NCBI GenBank assembly: GCA_035559295.1
Contig: DATMBL010000386.1
Location: 1 to 10,383 of the forward strand
DNA length: 10,383 nucleotides
DNA from: DATMBL01 sp035559295
GTDB lineage: Bacteria > Desulfobacterota > Binatia > UBA9968
Reading direction: 5' to 3'
Made by a program: the position numbers and the translations under genes
In this document: piece after piece, positions 1-6,582 of the stretch
How positions within the stretch are numbered: the stretch's first letter is position 1
How the letters are laid out: the number at the start of each line of letters is the position of its first letter
The notes under the pieces: generated by a model
Told to the model about the DNA's origin: nothing
Seen by the model: the letters and a program-made list of their open reading frames with translations, nothing else
The model's database searches: none

Positions 1-172
1 CCGCCGCGATCGATTCCTCCGTGCGCGTTGCGGTGACCGTAACTGGGGCCAATTCTATCGTCCCTACTTGCTCGTCCTTTTTTTGCTCCGGCTTCTCTTG
101 AGCCACGACTGTTAACGCGTGGAAAGCAACAATGACTAGAACTCCGGCCAGCCCGGCATCTCTCCGCTTCAT
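1..172 (-). CDS. TonB-dependent receptor, N-terminus only (cut by window edge)
   Basis: Only the first 57 codons lie in the window. They show a Sec signal peptide at residues 1-24 (MKRR start, hydrophobic core, cleavage likely after VVA). A Lys/Glu/Gln-rich linker follows, then ELAPVTVTATRTEE at about 40-53, the TonB-box-like segment at the start of CirA/FepA/BtuB-type or heme receptors. The ATG is well supported: a strong Shine-Dalgarno, GGAAGGAGGT (190 down to 181), sits 8 bases before it. By family knowledge the full protein would be a 22-strand outer-membrane barrel of 600-750 residues taking up a ferric chelate, heme or a similar ligand with TonB energy. A broken hemP copy lies just upstream, so heme or siderophore is the likely ligand class. 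The substrate cannot be told from this fragment. Confidence 0.85.
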   Translation of the reverse strand, partial: MKRRDAGLAGVLVIVAFHALTVVAQEKPEQKKDEQVGTIELAPVTVTATRTEESIAA

Positions 173-206
173 ATTCCCTTACCTCCTTCCAAAAAAGTTC
201 TGTTTT

Positions 207-259
207 TTCCTGGCTGGCTGGAGGACTGTTAAAAAGAGACCTCGTGGCTGGCTGGGCTT
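207..259 (-). repeat. Leader repeat copy L, between hemP relic and receptor
   Basis: This gap between the hemP relic and the next receptor matches the gap at 4877-4930. Both ends are nearly identical: AGCCCAGCCAGCCACGAGG and TCCAGCCAGCCAGGAA on the minus strand, with a diverged middle. Within the copy, the element YCCAGCNAGCCA occurs twice, 34 bases apart. The matching ends suggest either a recent shared origin or a functional RNA or protein-binding site. No conserved hairpin is evident, because the pairing possible in copy R is not preserved here. Confidence 0.6.
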
Positions 260-266
260 TCGAGTT

Positions 267-495
267 TTATTTAGTCAACATCGGCTTTCCGTTTTCGCGT
301 AATCCCTAAAAGTTATTCCTGCATCTTATGAACGGTTACGATTTCTCGGCTGCCGCGAAATAGAACGCGCTTTGAACGCGCCGTCGTTCCCCCTGGAAAA
401 GCACTCGGATGCGTCGGTGAAATTGTATGCTTGTTCTCCTGCTTGTTCTTCTCTGTTAAGCAGAGACTATTTGAAATCACGATCTTTCCGTCCAC
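267..495 (-). pseudogene. hemP: hemP pseudogene (nonsense codon plus 1-base insertion)
   Basis: The minus-strand frame from GTG at 495 reads an unconserved N-terminus. It then gives the HemP core RVLFRGSREIVTVHKMQE, matching FFQGRREVVIVHEREE of the intact copy at 4946-5131. Where the intact copy has TAC (Tyr) this one has TAA at 315-313. Further on, one extra A (CGAAAACGG against CGAGACGG) shifts the frame. Removing that base restores R-N-G-K-P-M-L-T-K followed by TAA at 269-267, aligning with RDGKLILTK-stop. The product would lack the last third of the HemP domain, so the gene is almost certainly dead. No Shine-Dalgarno is visible before the GTG. It lies between the DUF4198-like gene and the edge receptor, in the place hemP holds in front of the other receptor. 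Confidence 0.85.
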
Positions 496-570
496 ACTTT
501 GATCTGTTTATCTCGATCGGCTTGCTACGTTATCTCTAGTCTAATTGCTCGATCCTTCTATTCCGAGCCT

Positions 571-1251
571 TTAAGGCCTGGCAGGCCACGGCTGGCCTTT
601 CCGCTGCATGAACGAGAGCGTCGTAATATGGCGCGTTCGATCGAATTTATCGTTGCCGCTCGCACCTGCTTTGTCCTCGAAATGGATCACATGCAGTACA
701 TAGCGGCCTGCCCACGGCGTAGGGACGGTAACGCGACCCTGCTCGTCTGTGGTTAACCGCTTCTCCCACTTAGGCGGACCAAATACTGTAACATCGGTTT
801 TAGGAAGAGGCGCACCATGGAACAGTAGAACAAGGACATTGCCGTTGGCGTCCATTGGTACCAACTCAAAATCCAGCTTGGGGGCGGTTTCCGATCGTCC
901 CGCTTTGGCGTAATAGATAGTGCGCGTTTTGCCGCCTTTTTCCTTATCCTCCCGCGGCGGTATGCCGTTTTCCACGAGACGCAGATCGCCGCGGCCTTGG
1001 ACCGTGATCTCCAGGTTGTTTTCGTGCCGTTTGATAGGGAGGGCATCATCGCTTGAGCCAAGAAACGCACGTGGTGTCTTGATCCTATCGAGTAGTCCCC
1101 CGGCCTTTTCACGGATATCCTCGGCCCATTCGCCAAAGTAGGCCCGAGCCGGCGCTTCGCCGTCGCGCTCCAGCCAGACATAATGGGCGTGGGAAATTTT
1201 GACAAGGGAGACAACCATAATAGCAACGACAAATAATTGGCTCTTCAACAT
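571..1251 (-). CDS. DUF4198-like periplasmic protein of iron-uptake operon
   Basis: The protein has 226 residues and starts at ATG 1251, with AAGGAC about 8 bases upstream. Residues 1-22 form a signal peptide (hydrophobic core 6-18, ending SHA). Cleavage after Ala22 would make His23 the first mature residue (HYVWLERDG). The start (HYVWLE, where DUF4198 proteins commonly have H-x-W-L-E) and the C-terminal pattern (LLFHGAPLPKTDVTVFGPPKW near 142-162, TDEQGRVTVPTPWAGRYVLHVIHFED near 168-192) resemble the DUF4198 / nickel-cobalt-associated periplasmic family. That family is beta-sandwich-like and is often found beside TonB receptors. Candidate metal ligands are His23, His145, His187, His190 and His208. 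It lies 107 bases after the PepSY gene, probably in the same transcript. A periplasmic metal-binding or chaperone role is inference. Confidence 0.75.
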   Translation of the reverse strand: MLKSQLFVVAIMVVSLVKISHAHYVWLERDGEAPARAYFGEWAEDIREKAGGLLDRIKTPRAFLGSSDDALPIKRHENNLEITVQGRGDLRLVENGIPPREDKEKGGKTRTIYYAKAGRSETAPKLDFELVPMDANGNVLVLLFHGAPLPKTDVTVFGPPKWEKRLTTDEQGRVTVPTPWAGRYVLHVIHFEDKAGASGNDKFDRTRHITTLSFMQRKGQPWPARP

Positions 1252-1358
1252 AAGTAGTGTCCTTTTCTATACGGATGTAAAGAAACCGCCGCTCATCCAG
1301 AGCGCCGCTGGGCTCGCCGAACTCTACTATGACATGTTCATATCTGTGCTTGCGGTTC

Positions 1359-2678
1359 TTAAGCTTCACTCGTATCAGACGAGATCGTAGTAAGCTGAGA
1401 TACTTTGGCTGCGGCAAGTTCCCGGAGATGGCTTGCTTCGGCCTTTGCCGTGTCACGTCTCCTGAGTTCCATCCACCGACGCGCGCTGAGTTTCCGCCAC
1501 CAGATCACAACGCCGGTGACGGAAAGCATGGCGACCACGATGCCTGTAATACAGATGATGATCCGGCCAGCCAGACCAAATGCTTTGCCGGAGTGGAGTG
1601 GAAACTGCCACTCAATGACGGCATCGCCCAGTGTGCCTCGGCCGGGAATACTGACGTGGATCACATCGCCCTTTGCAGCATCCACATACACACGAGTGCC
1701 CGCGTGAATGGACATGATGTCCTCAGGCGTCTTGTAAGCAACGCTGTAGAAACCCTTGGCCGGGTCGTAGCCCACCCATTCCAGCCGATGAGGGATACCC
1801 CTGCGCCGCATCTCTGCCTCGGCTCGGGCAACGGCGTCTTCCCAAGAGAGCGGCGGCGCGTACAGCGGCTGCGGGAGCGGCGACCGGTTGCGGGTGGGAG
1901 TAGGTGTTACGCTGGCGACTGCTTTCAGCACTGGCATGAAGACTTCCCTGTTCAGGTTGAAATAGACGCTGGAGAACGCAACCACGGCAAGCACGATCCA
2001 GAACCACAAACCGGCCGCTCGATGCAGGTCGAAGTTGAGGCGGTAGGCTCCGGCTGAGGTCTTCACGAACCACGAAGGCCTCCATCTTGTCAGGAAAGGC
2101 TTGGCATGCGGCAGCGTGAGATAGAAGCCAACAAAACAATCAAATAACCATACCAGGGCGACGATGCCGAAAAGCCACTTGCCCCACAAGCCGAGCGTGA
2201 GCGAGTAGTGAAAGCGGTACAGGAAGGGGATGATCTCTGCACGATTCAGCCCAGGATCACTCCGAGAGCGTGTGCCCAGAACGTCCCCGGTCACCGGATC
2301 AACAAGCACATGATTGTTACGCCATGGCAGCGCTTTGCCGGTAGCGGGGTCGGGGCGTCCCACCACGAACACCTCCGCCGATACGCCGGGCTCTGACGGG
2401 AGGCGCACGAAGACTACTCTTACGTTGGTAAACTGCTGCTCCACATGTGCGACGAGCGCTCCAGGCGACAGCATCGCTCCCTTGCCAGAGGCCTTGAACA
2501 ACTCTGGGTTAAGCCATGCGTCGAGTTCGTGATGAAATGCGATCACACTGCCGGTCAAGCCGGCGATGGCGAGAAAACCCGCCGTCGTGAGACCGGCATA
2601 GCGGTGCAGCCGGACCAAGAGTTTCCGGATCAATAGAGAGAGTGGAGCCGAGTTTCCGACGATCGTCGCAGTTCGCAT
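1359..2678 (-). CDS. PepSY-associated TM protein, probable ferrisiderophore reductase
   Basis: The protein has 439 residues. Hydrophobic segments at about 28-50, 167-190, 220-241 and 370-394 give the four-helix layout of the PiuB/FoxB/FsrB PepSY_TM family. LHRYAGL at 24-30, HHELD at 49-53, RFHYSL at 156-160, DLHRAAGLW at 218-225 and PLHSGKAFG at 360-368 place histidines at the family positions thought to bind heme. PepSY-like stretches fall in the periplasmic loops (for example VLVDPVTGDVLG near 125 and VYVDAAKGDVIH near 330). By family knowledge such proteins sit in the inner membrane and reduce or release iron from imported ferric siderophores. The ATG follows the receptor stop by 8 bases with only a weak GGCGGTG, so translational coupling to the receptor is likely. 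The basic C-terminal tail (395-426) is cytoplasmic by the positive-inside rule. Confidence 0.88.
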   Translation of the reverse strand: MRTATIVGNSAPLSLLIRKLLVRLHRYAGLTTAGFLAIAGLTGSVIAFHHELDAWLNPELFKASGKGAMLSPGALVAHVEQQFTNVRVVFVRLPSEPGVSAEVFVVGRPDPATGKALPWRNNHVLVDPVTGDVLGTRSRSDPGLNRAEIIPFLYRFHYSLTLGLWGKWLFGIVALVWLFDCFVGFYLTLPHAKPFLTRWRPSWFVKTSAGAYRLNFDLHRAAGLWFWIVLAVVAFSSVYFNLNREVFMPVLKAVASVTPTPTRNRSPLPQPLYAPPLSWEDAVARAEAEMRRRGIPHRLEWVGYDPAKGFYSVAYKTPEDIMSIHAGTRVYVDAAKGDVIHVSIPGRGTLGDAVIEWQFPLHSGKAFGLAGRIIICITGIVVAMLSVTGVVIWWRKLSARRWMELRRRDTAKAEASHLRELAAAKVSQLTTISSDTSEA

Positions 2679-2686
2679 AACACCGC

Positions 2687-4851
2687 CTAGAACTTTGCTC
2701 GCAGGGTGAACAGAAAACTGCGCGGAGCGCCGTAAAAATTCTGCCTGCTAGCGCTGGACACTTTCTCGTAATAAACCTGGTCGAATAAATTATTCACCGA
2801 GAATGCGGCTGTAAGATTCTCGGTCAAACGGTACCCAAGTTGCGCACTCGTCACCACGTAGCCGTCTTCCTCGAAGCGCGCCGTCCCGACTTGATTGAAG
2901 AAGCGGCTGACGCCTTCACCCCGCCGCCAAGGCTGAACCCGTTCAGCAGTCCGTGCTGGAATTCGTATCGTGTCCACAGATTGAAGATGTGCTCGGGGGT
3001 GAACGTGCTGAAGGTCTGGCCCTGCTGGGTAACGGCGGCCTTGAGGAATTTGGTGGTGGTAAAAGCGTAGCCGGTGAAGATATCCCATCCGGGGAGCAGG
3101 CGGCCGCTTATCTCCGCCTCAACACCCCAGCTTTGCACTTTCGCAGCTGCCTCGAAGCACAGGCTGCCAACGCAGTCGGGTATCCGTAGCGCGCGGTTCT
3201 TGTCCTGGATGCGGAAAGCGGCAATATGCGCGTTGAGTTTCTTATCGAAGAACTCAGCCTTGACCCCCGCCTCGTACTGGGCTCCGATGCGGGGCGGCAG
3301 TATCTTGCTACTCGTATCGAGCTGGGTCTGCGGCTGGAAGATCTCGGCATAGCTGCTATAGACCGACAGCCACTTCGTGAGGTCTACCACTAGGCCGCCA
3401 TACGGCGTGAACTCGTGCTGGACGTTAGCTTCCGACGTCACCCGTCTGGTGAGCAAGTTTTTCGACTGAGCATCCCACCAACTGACGCGGCCGCCCAGGA
3501 CCACGGTCGCCCAATTGAGCGGTTTGACACACGCTTGGCTGTAGGCGCCGTACTGTTCCGTTTTGTCCCTGGTCTTGTTTGTGATCGCGATGTTGGGCTC
3601 AGGCAGCCCGTGATCGGGAGCGAATACGTTCATAGTATGGTTTGGCCCGAGCCCCAATGACGCTTCTTGCTGGTGGGAACGGTAGTCTGCGCCGAGTAGA
3701 AGATTGTGGGTCTGCCCGCCGAATTCGATTGGATTATTGGCGTGTATATCGAGCGTGATGTCCTCAAGTTCAGGCTTAAAGAGCACTGTCTGTATGGTGA
3801 CTTGGCCGGTATTGGGATTGACCGCCCCGTTTGCTCTGGCGTTCTTATTAATCACCGAACGGCCGAGATAACGGGCGGAGAGCTTGACATGACCGCCATT
3901 GCAAAAACGGTGCTCCAACTCGCTGAAGCCGTCCTTCCTGTCTATATCCTGCCGATTCCAATCGGCCCCGATAAGAGTGGAGCGACTCACGTCGAGGAGG
4001 CGGCCGTTTGCAAAGGCGGGAAGTCCTTGATCGAGCAGGGAATCGATTGCCTGGAACGCGCCACCGAGGGAGAAGGTTGTCGAGTCGGTCAGGTCGAGAT
4101 CGACCGTGCCGTAGACAAACGGATCCTTCGTCTTCAGTACGTCAACGAAGGATCTCTGATTCTGGTAGCCCGTGACCAGTCTGCCGCGCAGTCGGCCGGA
4201 TTTAAGCAGTGGCCCGGTGATGTCGGCATTGCCACGGTAGTTGTCCCGCGAACCTCCGCTGAACGCGCCAGAGACGGAGAATCGGCGCTCAGGCCGCTTG
4301 CGTACGAGGTTGATGACGCCGCCCGGCTCCCCCGCGCCCTGGAATAGACCCGCGGGGCCGCGCAAGACCTCGATCCGGTCGTAGATGGCCATATCGAAGC
4401 CTGGCCCCGCTTGGACAAATCGGCTATTAGCAGTCACCCCATCTAGTTGCACAGAGTCTATTTGATAGCCGCGGGCGAAAATTTGGTTGAGATGACCGGT
4501 CCCATCAAACCGTTGGACCGTCATCCCGGTCGTCTGTTTCATCGCATCTGCCACTGTGGTGAAGTTCTGGTCTTCGATTCGTTGGCGCGTGACGACGCTG
4601 ACTGACTGAGGGATTTCACGGATCTCGGTGGGAATCTTTGAGCCGACGGTGACGGTACTCTCCGTGTAGCCCTTTTCCGGCGGCGCCGTGACCGTCACCG
4701 GAGGAAGGACGAATGGCTTCTGCTCTTCTTTCTTTTCTTCCGCCTTGCCCGTCGGGCCCTCCTCTTGCGCCAGAGATCTGCAAGTCTGGACAAGAGAGAT
4801 GAGTAAAACAGCTATCATAAACGTCAGCCACTTGATGCCCGCTAATTTCAT
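2687..4851 (-). pseudogene. TonB-dependent siderophore receptor, frameshifted near the C-terminus
   Basis: ATG 4851 (GAGGC 5-10 bases upstream) opens a 666-codon frame. It has a signal peptide at 1-28, a Lys/Glu-rich linker, a TonB-box region FVLPPVTVTAPP at 47-58 and a plug with EIPQSVSVVTRQRI at 79-92. The signature VLRGPAGLFQGAGEPGG at 162-178 is typical of the FhuE/FpvA/FoxA-type siderophore receptor family. The barrel continues to LGGGVKA, then the frame changes. The last 75 codons (2914-2687), from GVSRFFNQVG through VNNLFDQVYYEK to the terminal ...LRAKF, continue the barrel in another frame. The 2165-base length is one base short of a multiple of three. One missing base near 2911-2914 (AAGGCGTCAG where AAGGCGGTCAG would be in frame) explains it, and the repaired protein would be 721 residues. 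As written, it loses the last strands and terminal Phe needed for outer-membrane assembly. A sequencing error is the main alternative. Confidence 0.88.
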
Positions 4852-4876
4852 ATTTGCCTCGCCCCAAATCGGATTG

Positions 4877-4930
4877 TTCCTGGCTTGCTGGAAGGCCCAT
4901 CGGAACGAGGCCTCGTGGCTAGCTGGGCTT
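4877..4930 (-). repeat. Leader repeat copy R, between hemP and siderophore receptor
   Basis: This is the second copy of the element at 207-259, in the equivalent gap between intact hemP and the receptor. Minus-strand ends are AGCCCAGCTAGCCACGAGG and TCCAGCAAGCCAGGAA, with two YCCAGCNAGCCA units 35 bases apart. This copy also holds a perfect 12-bp palindrome, ACGAGGCCTCGT (4905-4916), which is broken in copy L. A small GTTCC...GGAAC hairpin is possible around the second unit, but it is not conserved in copy L. Confidence 0.6.
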
Positions 4931-4945
4931 CTTCTTTTTCTATCT

Positions 4946-5131
4946 CTACTTTGTCAAGATCAGCTTTCCGTCTCGCGTAACCCTTAGGACGTATTCCTCC
5001 CGTTCATGAACAATCACAACCTCTCGTCGCCCTTGAAAGAAGAAAGAGCTTTTGATCCTGCGCCTTCCGTTAGGAGGTGGGTCATCCTGAAGACCCGCCA
5101 TGTTGACTGACACCTTACGCTCTGTCTCCAT
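4946..5131 (-). CDS. hemP: Hemin uptake protein HemP
   Basis: The protein has 61 residues, normal for HemP. The N-terminal 27 residues are poorly conserved. Residues 28-61 are the HemP domain: SSFFFQGRREVVIVHEREE, then YVLRVTRDGKLILTK to the very end, matching the family pattern F-x-G-x-R-E-hydrophobic ... Y-x-L-R-x-T-x-x-G-K-L-I-L-T-K. GGAAGAG lies just before the ATG; a second ATG further upstream is out of frame. HemP is a small, iron-repressed protein found beside heme and siderophore receptors. In Burkholderia and Bradyrhizobium the related HmuP is reported to be needed for receptor expression, so it may act as a regulator rather than a transporter. Here it directly precedes the siderophore receptor (95-base gap) in the same operon. 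Confidence 0.9.
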   Translation of the reverse strand: METERKVSVNMAGLQDDPPPNGRRRIKSSFFFQGRREVVIVHEREEYVLRVTRDGKLILTK

Positions 5132-5167
5132 TTTGCTCTTCCATTCTCGATTGCTTGTTGCAGCTCC

Positions 5168-5328
5168 TTAATTCTGCGCGTCTTCGGCCGGCCGGTTTTT
5201 AAGCTTTCGGCAAGAGATTATCCGCTCGATCGTCAACCCAACGGCGATCAACGAGCAAAGCAGAAGAGGAATTATGACGATGCTTTCGTTGATGATGGCC
5301 GCGTGTTGAACCACGAATTGAAACTCAT
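5168..5328 (-). pseudogene. exbB: ExbB N-terminal relic, ahead of hemP
   Basis: A strong Shine-Dalgarno GGAGGAA (5337-5331) precedes ATG at 5328. That frame stops after 18 codons (MSFNSWFNTR...). One frame over, from GTG 5314 to TAA 5168, 48 codons read VVQHAAIINESIVIIPLLLC then SLIAVGLTIERIISCRKLK. This is the first transmembrane helix and ER motif of ExbB/TolQ/MotA proton channels (typically ...PLLLCSVIALAIVIER...). Restoring one base after AAT would join the ATG to this frame. After the stop, another frame (5175-5130) reads RIKELQQAIENGRAKW, like the cytoplasmic helix following TM1, before running into hemP. A full ExbB has over 200 residues, so TM2 and TM3 are gone. It is probably a remnant of an exbB that once headed the operon. 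A short translated leader ORF is the alternative. Confidence 0.6.
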
Positions 5329-5330
5329 TC

Positions 5331-5337
5331 TTCCTCC
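5331..5337 (-). promoter_or_regulatory. Strong Shine-Dalgarno at the head of the left operon
   Basis: GGAGGAA on the minus strand lies 2 bases before ATG 5328 and 8 bases before the end of the leader hairpin's T-rich tail. It is the best Shine-Dalgarno in the left operon, yet the frame it feeds is the broken exbB relic. Confidence 0.6.
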
Positions 5338-5382
5338 AAAATGAAAAGCCCGAAGGGAAAGACGGCGTTTTCCCTTCGGGCT
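5338..5382 (-). terminator. Leader hairpin with T-rich tail (intrinsic terminator or attenuator)
   Basis: On the minus strand a 14-bp perfect stem, AGCCCGAAGGGAAA / TTTCCCTTCGGGCT (arms 5382-5369 and 5360-5347, 8-base loop), is followed by TTTCATTTTGG. This looks like an intrinsic terminator. It lies downstream of the candidate promoter at 5413-5441 and directly upstream of the operon's Shine-Dalgarno. On the plus strand no T tract follows it. Its position within the leader makes it a candidate attenuator, but I see no convincing alternative antiterminator fold. Confidence 0.65.
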
Positions 5383-5412
5383 CTGGGTGTGCGCCTCTGG
5401 CCGCTGGAGGTT

Positions 5413-5441
5413 CGTATAGACAAAGATTATTTCTTTGTCAA
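5413..5441 (-). promoter_or_regulatory. Candidate sigma-70 promoter of the left iron-uptake operon
   Basis: The minus strand reads TTGACA (5441-5436), exactly 17 bases, then TATACG (5418-5413). The -35 is perfect, the spacing ideal, and the -10 matches 4 of 6. Transcription would start near 5406, giving a leader of about 78 bases to ATG 5328. It points into exbB relic-hemP-receptor and is divergent from the sigma-54 promoter at 5863. Confidence 0.65.
5419..5439. promoter_or_regulatory. Palindromic operator candidate inside the promoter spacer
   Basis: Perfect 8-bp arms GACAAAGA (5419-5426) and TCTTTGTC (5432-5439) surround TTATT. The palindrome overlaps four bases of the -35 box and fills the whole spacer, a classic position for repressor binding. 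It is A/T-rich and symmetric like iron-responsive operators, but does not match the Fur consensus GATAATGATAATCATTATC well. The cognate regulator is unknown. Confidence 0.55.
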
Positions 5442-5620
5442 GACGTATATCGATCCGAGGGCAGTAGCCGAGTCGACCCGGTTCGCACCATTCTCACGGA
5501 CCAGAGAGTCTCGGCCGTGGGTTGATAGCACTTGCGTAACGACTGGATGGCATAGGGGGTCAAATCGCCTGCAATGTCGGCGTGGTAGGTGGGTCAAAGC
5601 GGCTAATTATTCTGGTTCTC

Positions 5621-5641
5621 GCGAAAAACTTCGCTTTTTTT
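5621..5641 (+). terminator. Short hairpin plus T7, possible intrinsic terminator
   Basis: GCGAA-AAAC-TTCGC is followed directly by seven T residues on the plus strand. The 5-bp stem is short and no plus-strand gene ends here. If real, it would end an unrecognised small transcript or block readthrough toward the sigma-54 promoter. Confidence 0.3.
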
Positions 5642-5763
5642 ACGTTGTTAACATAGGAAGGACATTCTTTTCCACGTTGATAAAAACCTTCCGTCATCCG
5701 TCGAAATTGCCCGCCGACATAGAAATCGGGAGCTGATTACTACGTCGCGCACCAGTATCTCAT

Positions 5764-5795
5764 AGCGTCGGATGACGCTTTGTGCCACCTGTGGC
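5764..5795. promoter_or_regulatory. Two adjacent dyads, candidate enhancer for the sigma-54 promoter
   Basis: AGCGTC-GGAT-GACGCT (5764-5779) and GCCAC-CT-GTGGC (5784-5795) are adjacent perfect dyads. They lie about 70-100 bases upstream of the -24 box, the normal distance range for an activator of a sigma-54 promoter. PEP-CTERM/exosortase systems commonly carry a PrsK/PrsR two-component pair with a sigma-54-type response regulator. Assigning these sites to PrsR is inference. Confidence 0.4.
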
Positions 5796-5862
5796 GTTGC
5801 CGATTGTCAAATGCGCCGAGACCTCCTGCGGGCGTCTCGTGGGGGATTAAGCACTTAGCAAT

Positions 5863-5877
5863 TGGCATAAAGCTTGC
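5863..5877 (+). promoter_or_regulatory. Sigma-54 (-24/-12) promoter
   Basis: TGGCATAAAGCTTGC matches the RpoN consensus TGGCAYR-N4-TTGC at every fixed position, with GG at 5864-5865 and GC at 5876-5877, exactly 12 bases apart. Transcription should begin near 5889, leaving a leader of about 34 bases with GGAGG before ATG 5923. Sigma-54 promoters ahead of PEP-CTERM protein genes are a known feature of exosortase-containing bacteria, which supports the reading of the downstream gene. Confidence 0.8.
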
Positions 5878-5922
5878 GCCAGGCGGGACCGCAAGTATCT
5901 AAAATACCGCGGAGGACACTTT

Positions 5923-6582
5923 ATGCGAAGATTGCTCTTGTATGTATTTTTGACAGCGTTCTTTTTGGTAGGCGTTCAGGGGACGGCGCAGTCTACCCCT
6001 GTAACCTTCGATTTAGTAGGGGTTGAAGATGCCAACCTGATCGCAACTGTGCAGTTCAGCTACGACGCTGGTACGGCTGTGATCGATATCGCTATTAGTA
6101 ATCAGTCTTTACCTTCCGCCGGGCCAGATTCCCGGCTTACAGCGCTCGCCTTTAATCTTCCGGACAGCGTTGTTGGCATCGCCAGTTTTGCCGTTGCTGT
6201 TGACGACGCGACGGCCCCGGACCGATGGGCGGTCTTGTTTGATCGAGACGGCATCGACACGCCCGGCCGATTTGGCTTCTTCGACATCGCCGCGATAACC
6301 GGACCGAATTTCAGCGGTGGTTTTCCCAACGCGGGAGTCCGTCCGGGATCAACGCTATACTTGCAGATCGCTCTGACAGGCTCGAATCTGGAACTCCTGG
6401 ATGAAAGTAGTTTTCTTAATTTATTTTCCTCTCAACGTTCAGGGCGACGAAAGTCGAGGGAAAATGTGCAGTACTTCATTGGACGGTTCCAGCGGACAGG
6501 TCAGGAGGGCGACGGTAGCGATGTTGCTATTCCGAACGGAACGCCAACGGAGCCACTGCCCGATACCAGTATTGTGCAGTAA
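5923..6582 (+). pseudogene. PEP-CTERM-like exported protein with broken sorting signal
   Basis: ATG 5923 has GGAGG (5911-5915) at ideal spacing. The 219-codon frame starts with a signal peptide (residues 1-22 to 24, RR then a hydrophobic core) and a beta-rich, Ala/Asp-rich body typical of small PEP-CTERM proteins (TPVTFDLVGVEDANLIATV; GRFQRTGQEGDGSDVAIPNGT near 186-206). It ends abruptly at LPDTSIVQ-stop. The bases that follow read, across frames, LEGLAIVAC and then a basic stretch (GREKRRNQA), up to about 6655. Together these give the P-x-P, hydrophobic helix, basic cluster order of a PEP-CTERM signal. The RRKSREN patch near 173-180 is also out of character. One frame over, the same DNA reads LNVQGDESRGK, suggesting an internal out-and-back frameshift. 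Without the tail, the protein could not be handled by an exosortase. A functional protein simply lacking the signal is the alternative. Confidence 0.65.

Larger units (their letters stand above)
5442..5862. other. Divergent intergenic region without a supported gene
   Basis: These 420 bases separate the left operon promoter from the sigma-54 promoter. No reading frame here has family resemblance or a Shine-Dalgarno. Visible structures are a short hairpin with seven T residues (5621-5641) and two dyads (5764-5779 and 5784-5795), which sit upstream of the sigma-54 promoter. Confidence 0.6.

Noticed and set aside
571..610. Small hairpin AGGCCA-GCCG-TGGCCT at the 3' end of the DUF4198-like gene as a terminator
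   Set aside because: It lies within the last codons of the gene and is not followed by a T tract on the minus strand.
3706..4347. Long plus-strand open frame opposite the siderophore receptor
   Set aside because: It is antisense to a receptor with clear family motifs. Its translation shows no domain and it is a shadow of the coding bias.
4877..4930. Conserved RNA hairpin in the hemP-receptor gap
   Set aside because: The GTTCC/GGAAC pairing and the 12-bp palindrome of this copy are not preserved in the copy at 207-259, so the shared feature is the primary motif, not a fold.
5333..5410. CCTCC near the predicted transcript start could pair with GGAGG of the Shine-Dalgarno (both minus strand)
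   Set aside because: The CCTCC lies at 5410-5406, at or upstream of the likely start near 5406, so it may not be in the RNA at all.
5341..5736. Plus-strand open frame of 131 codons
   Set aside because: It begins inside the leader hairpin, has no Shine-Dalgarno, shows no recognisable domain and overlaps the minus-strand promoter. It is better explained as a chance open frame.
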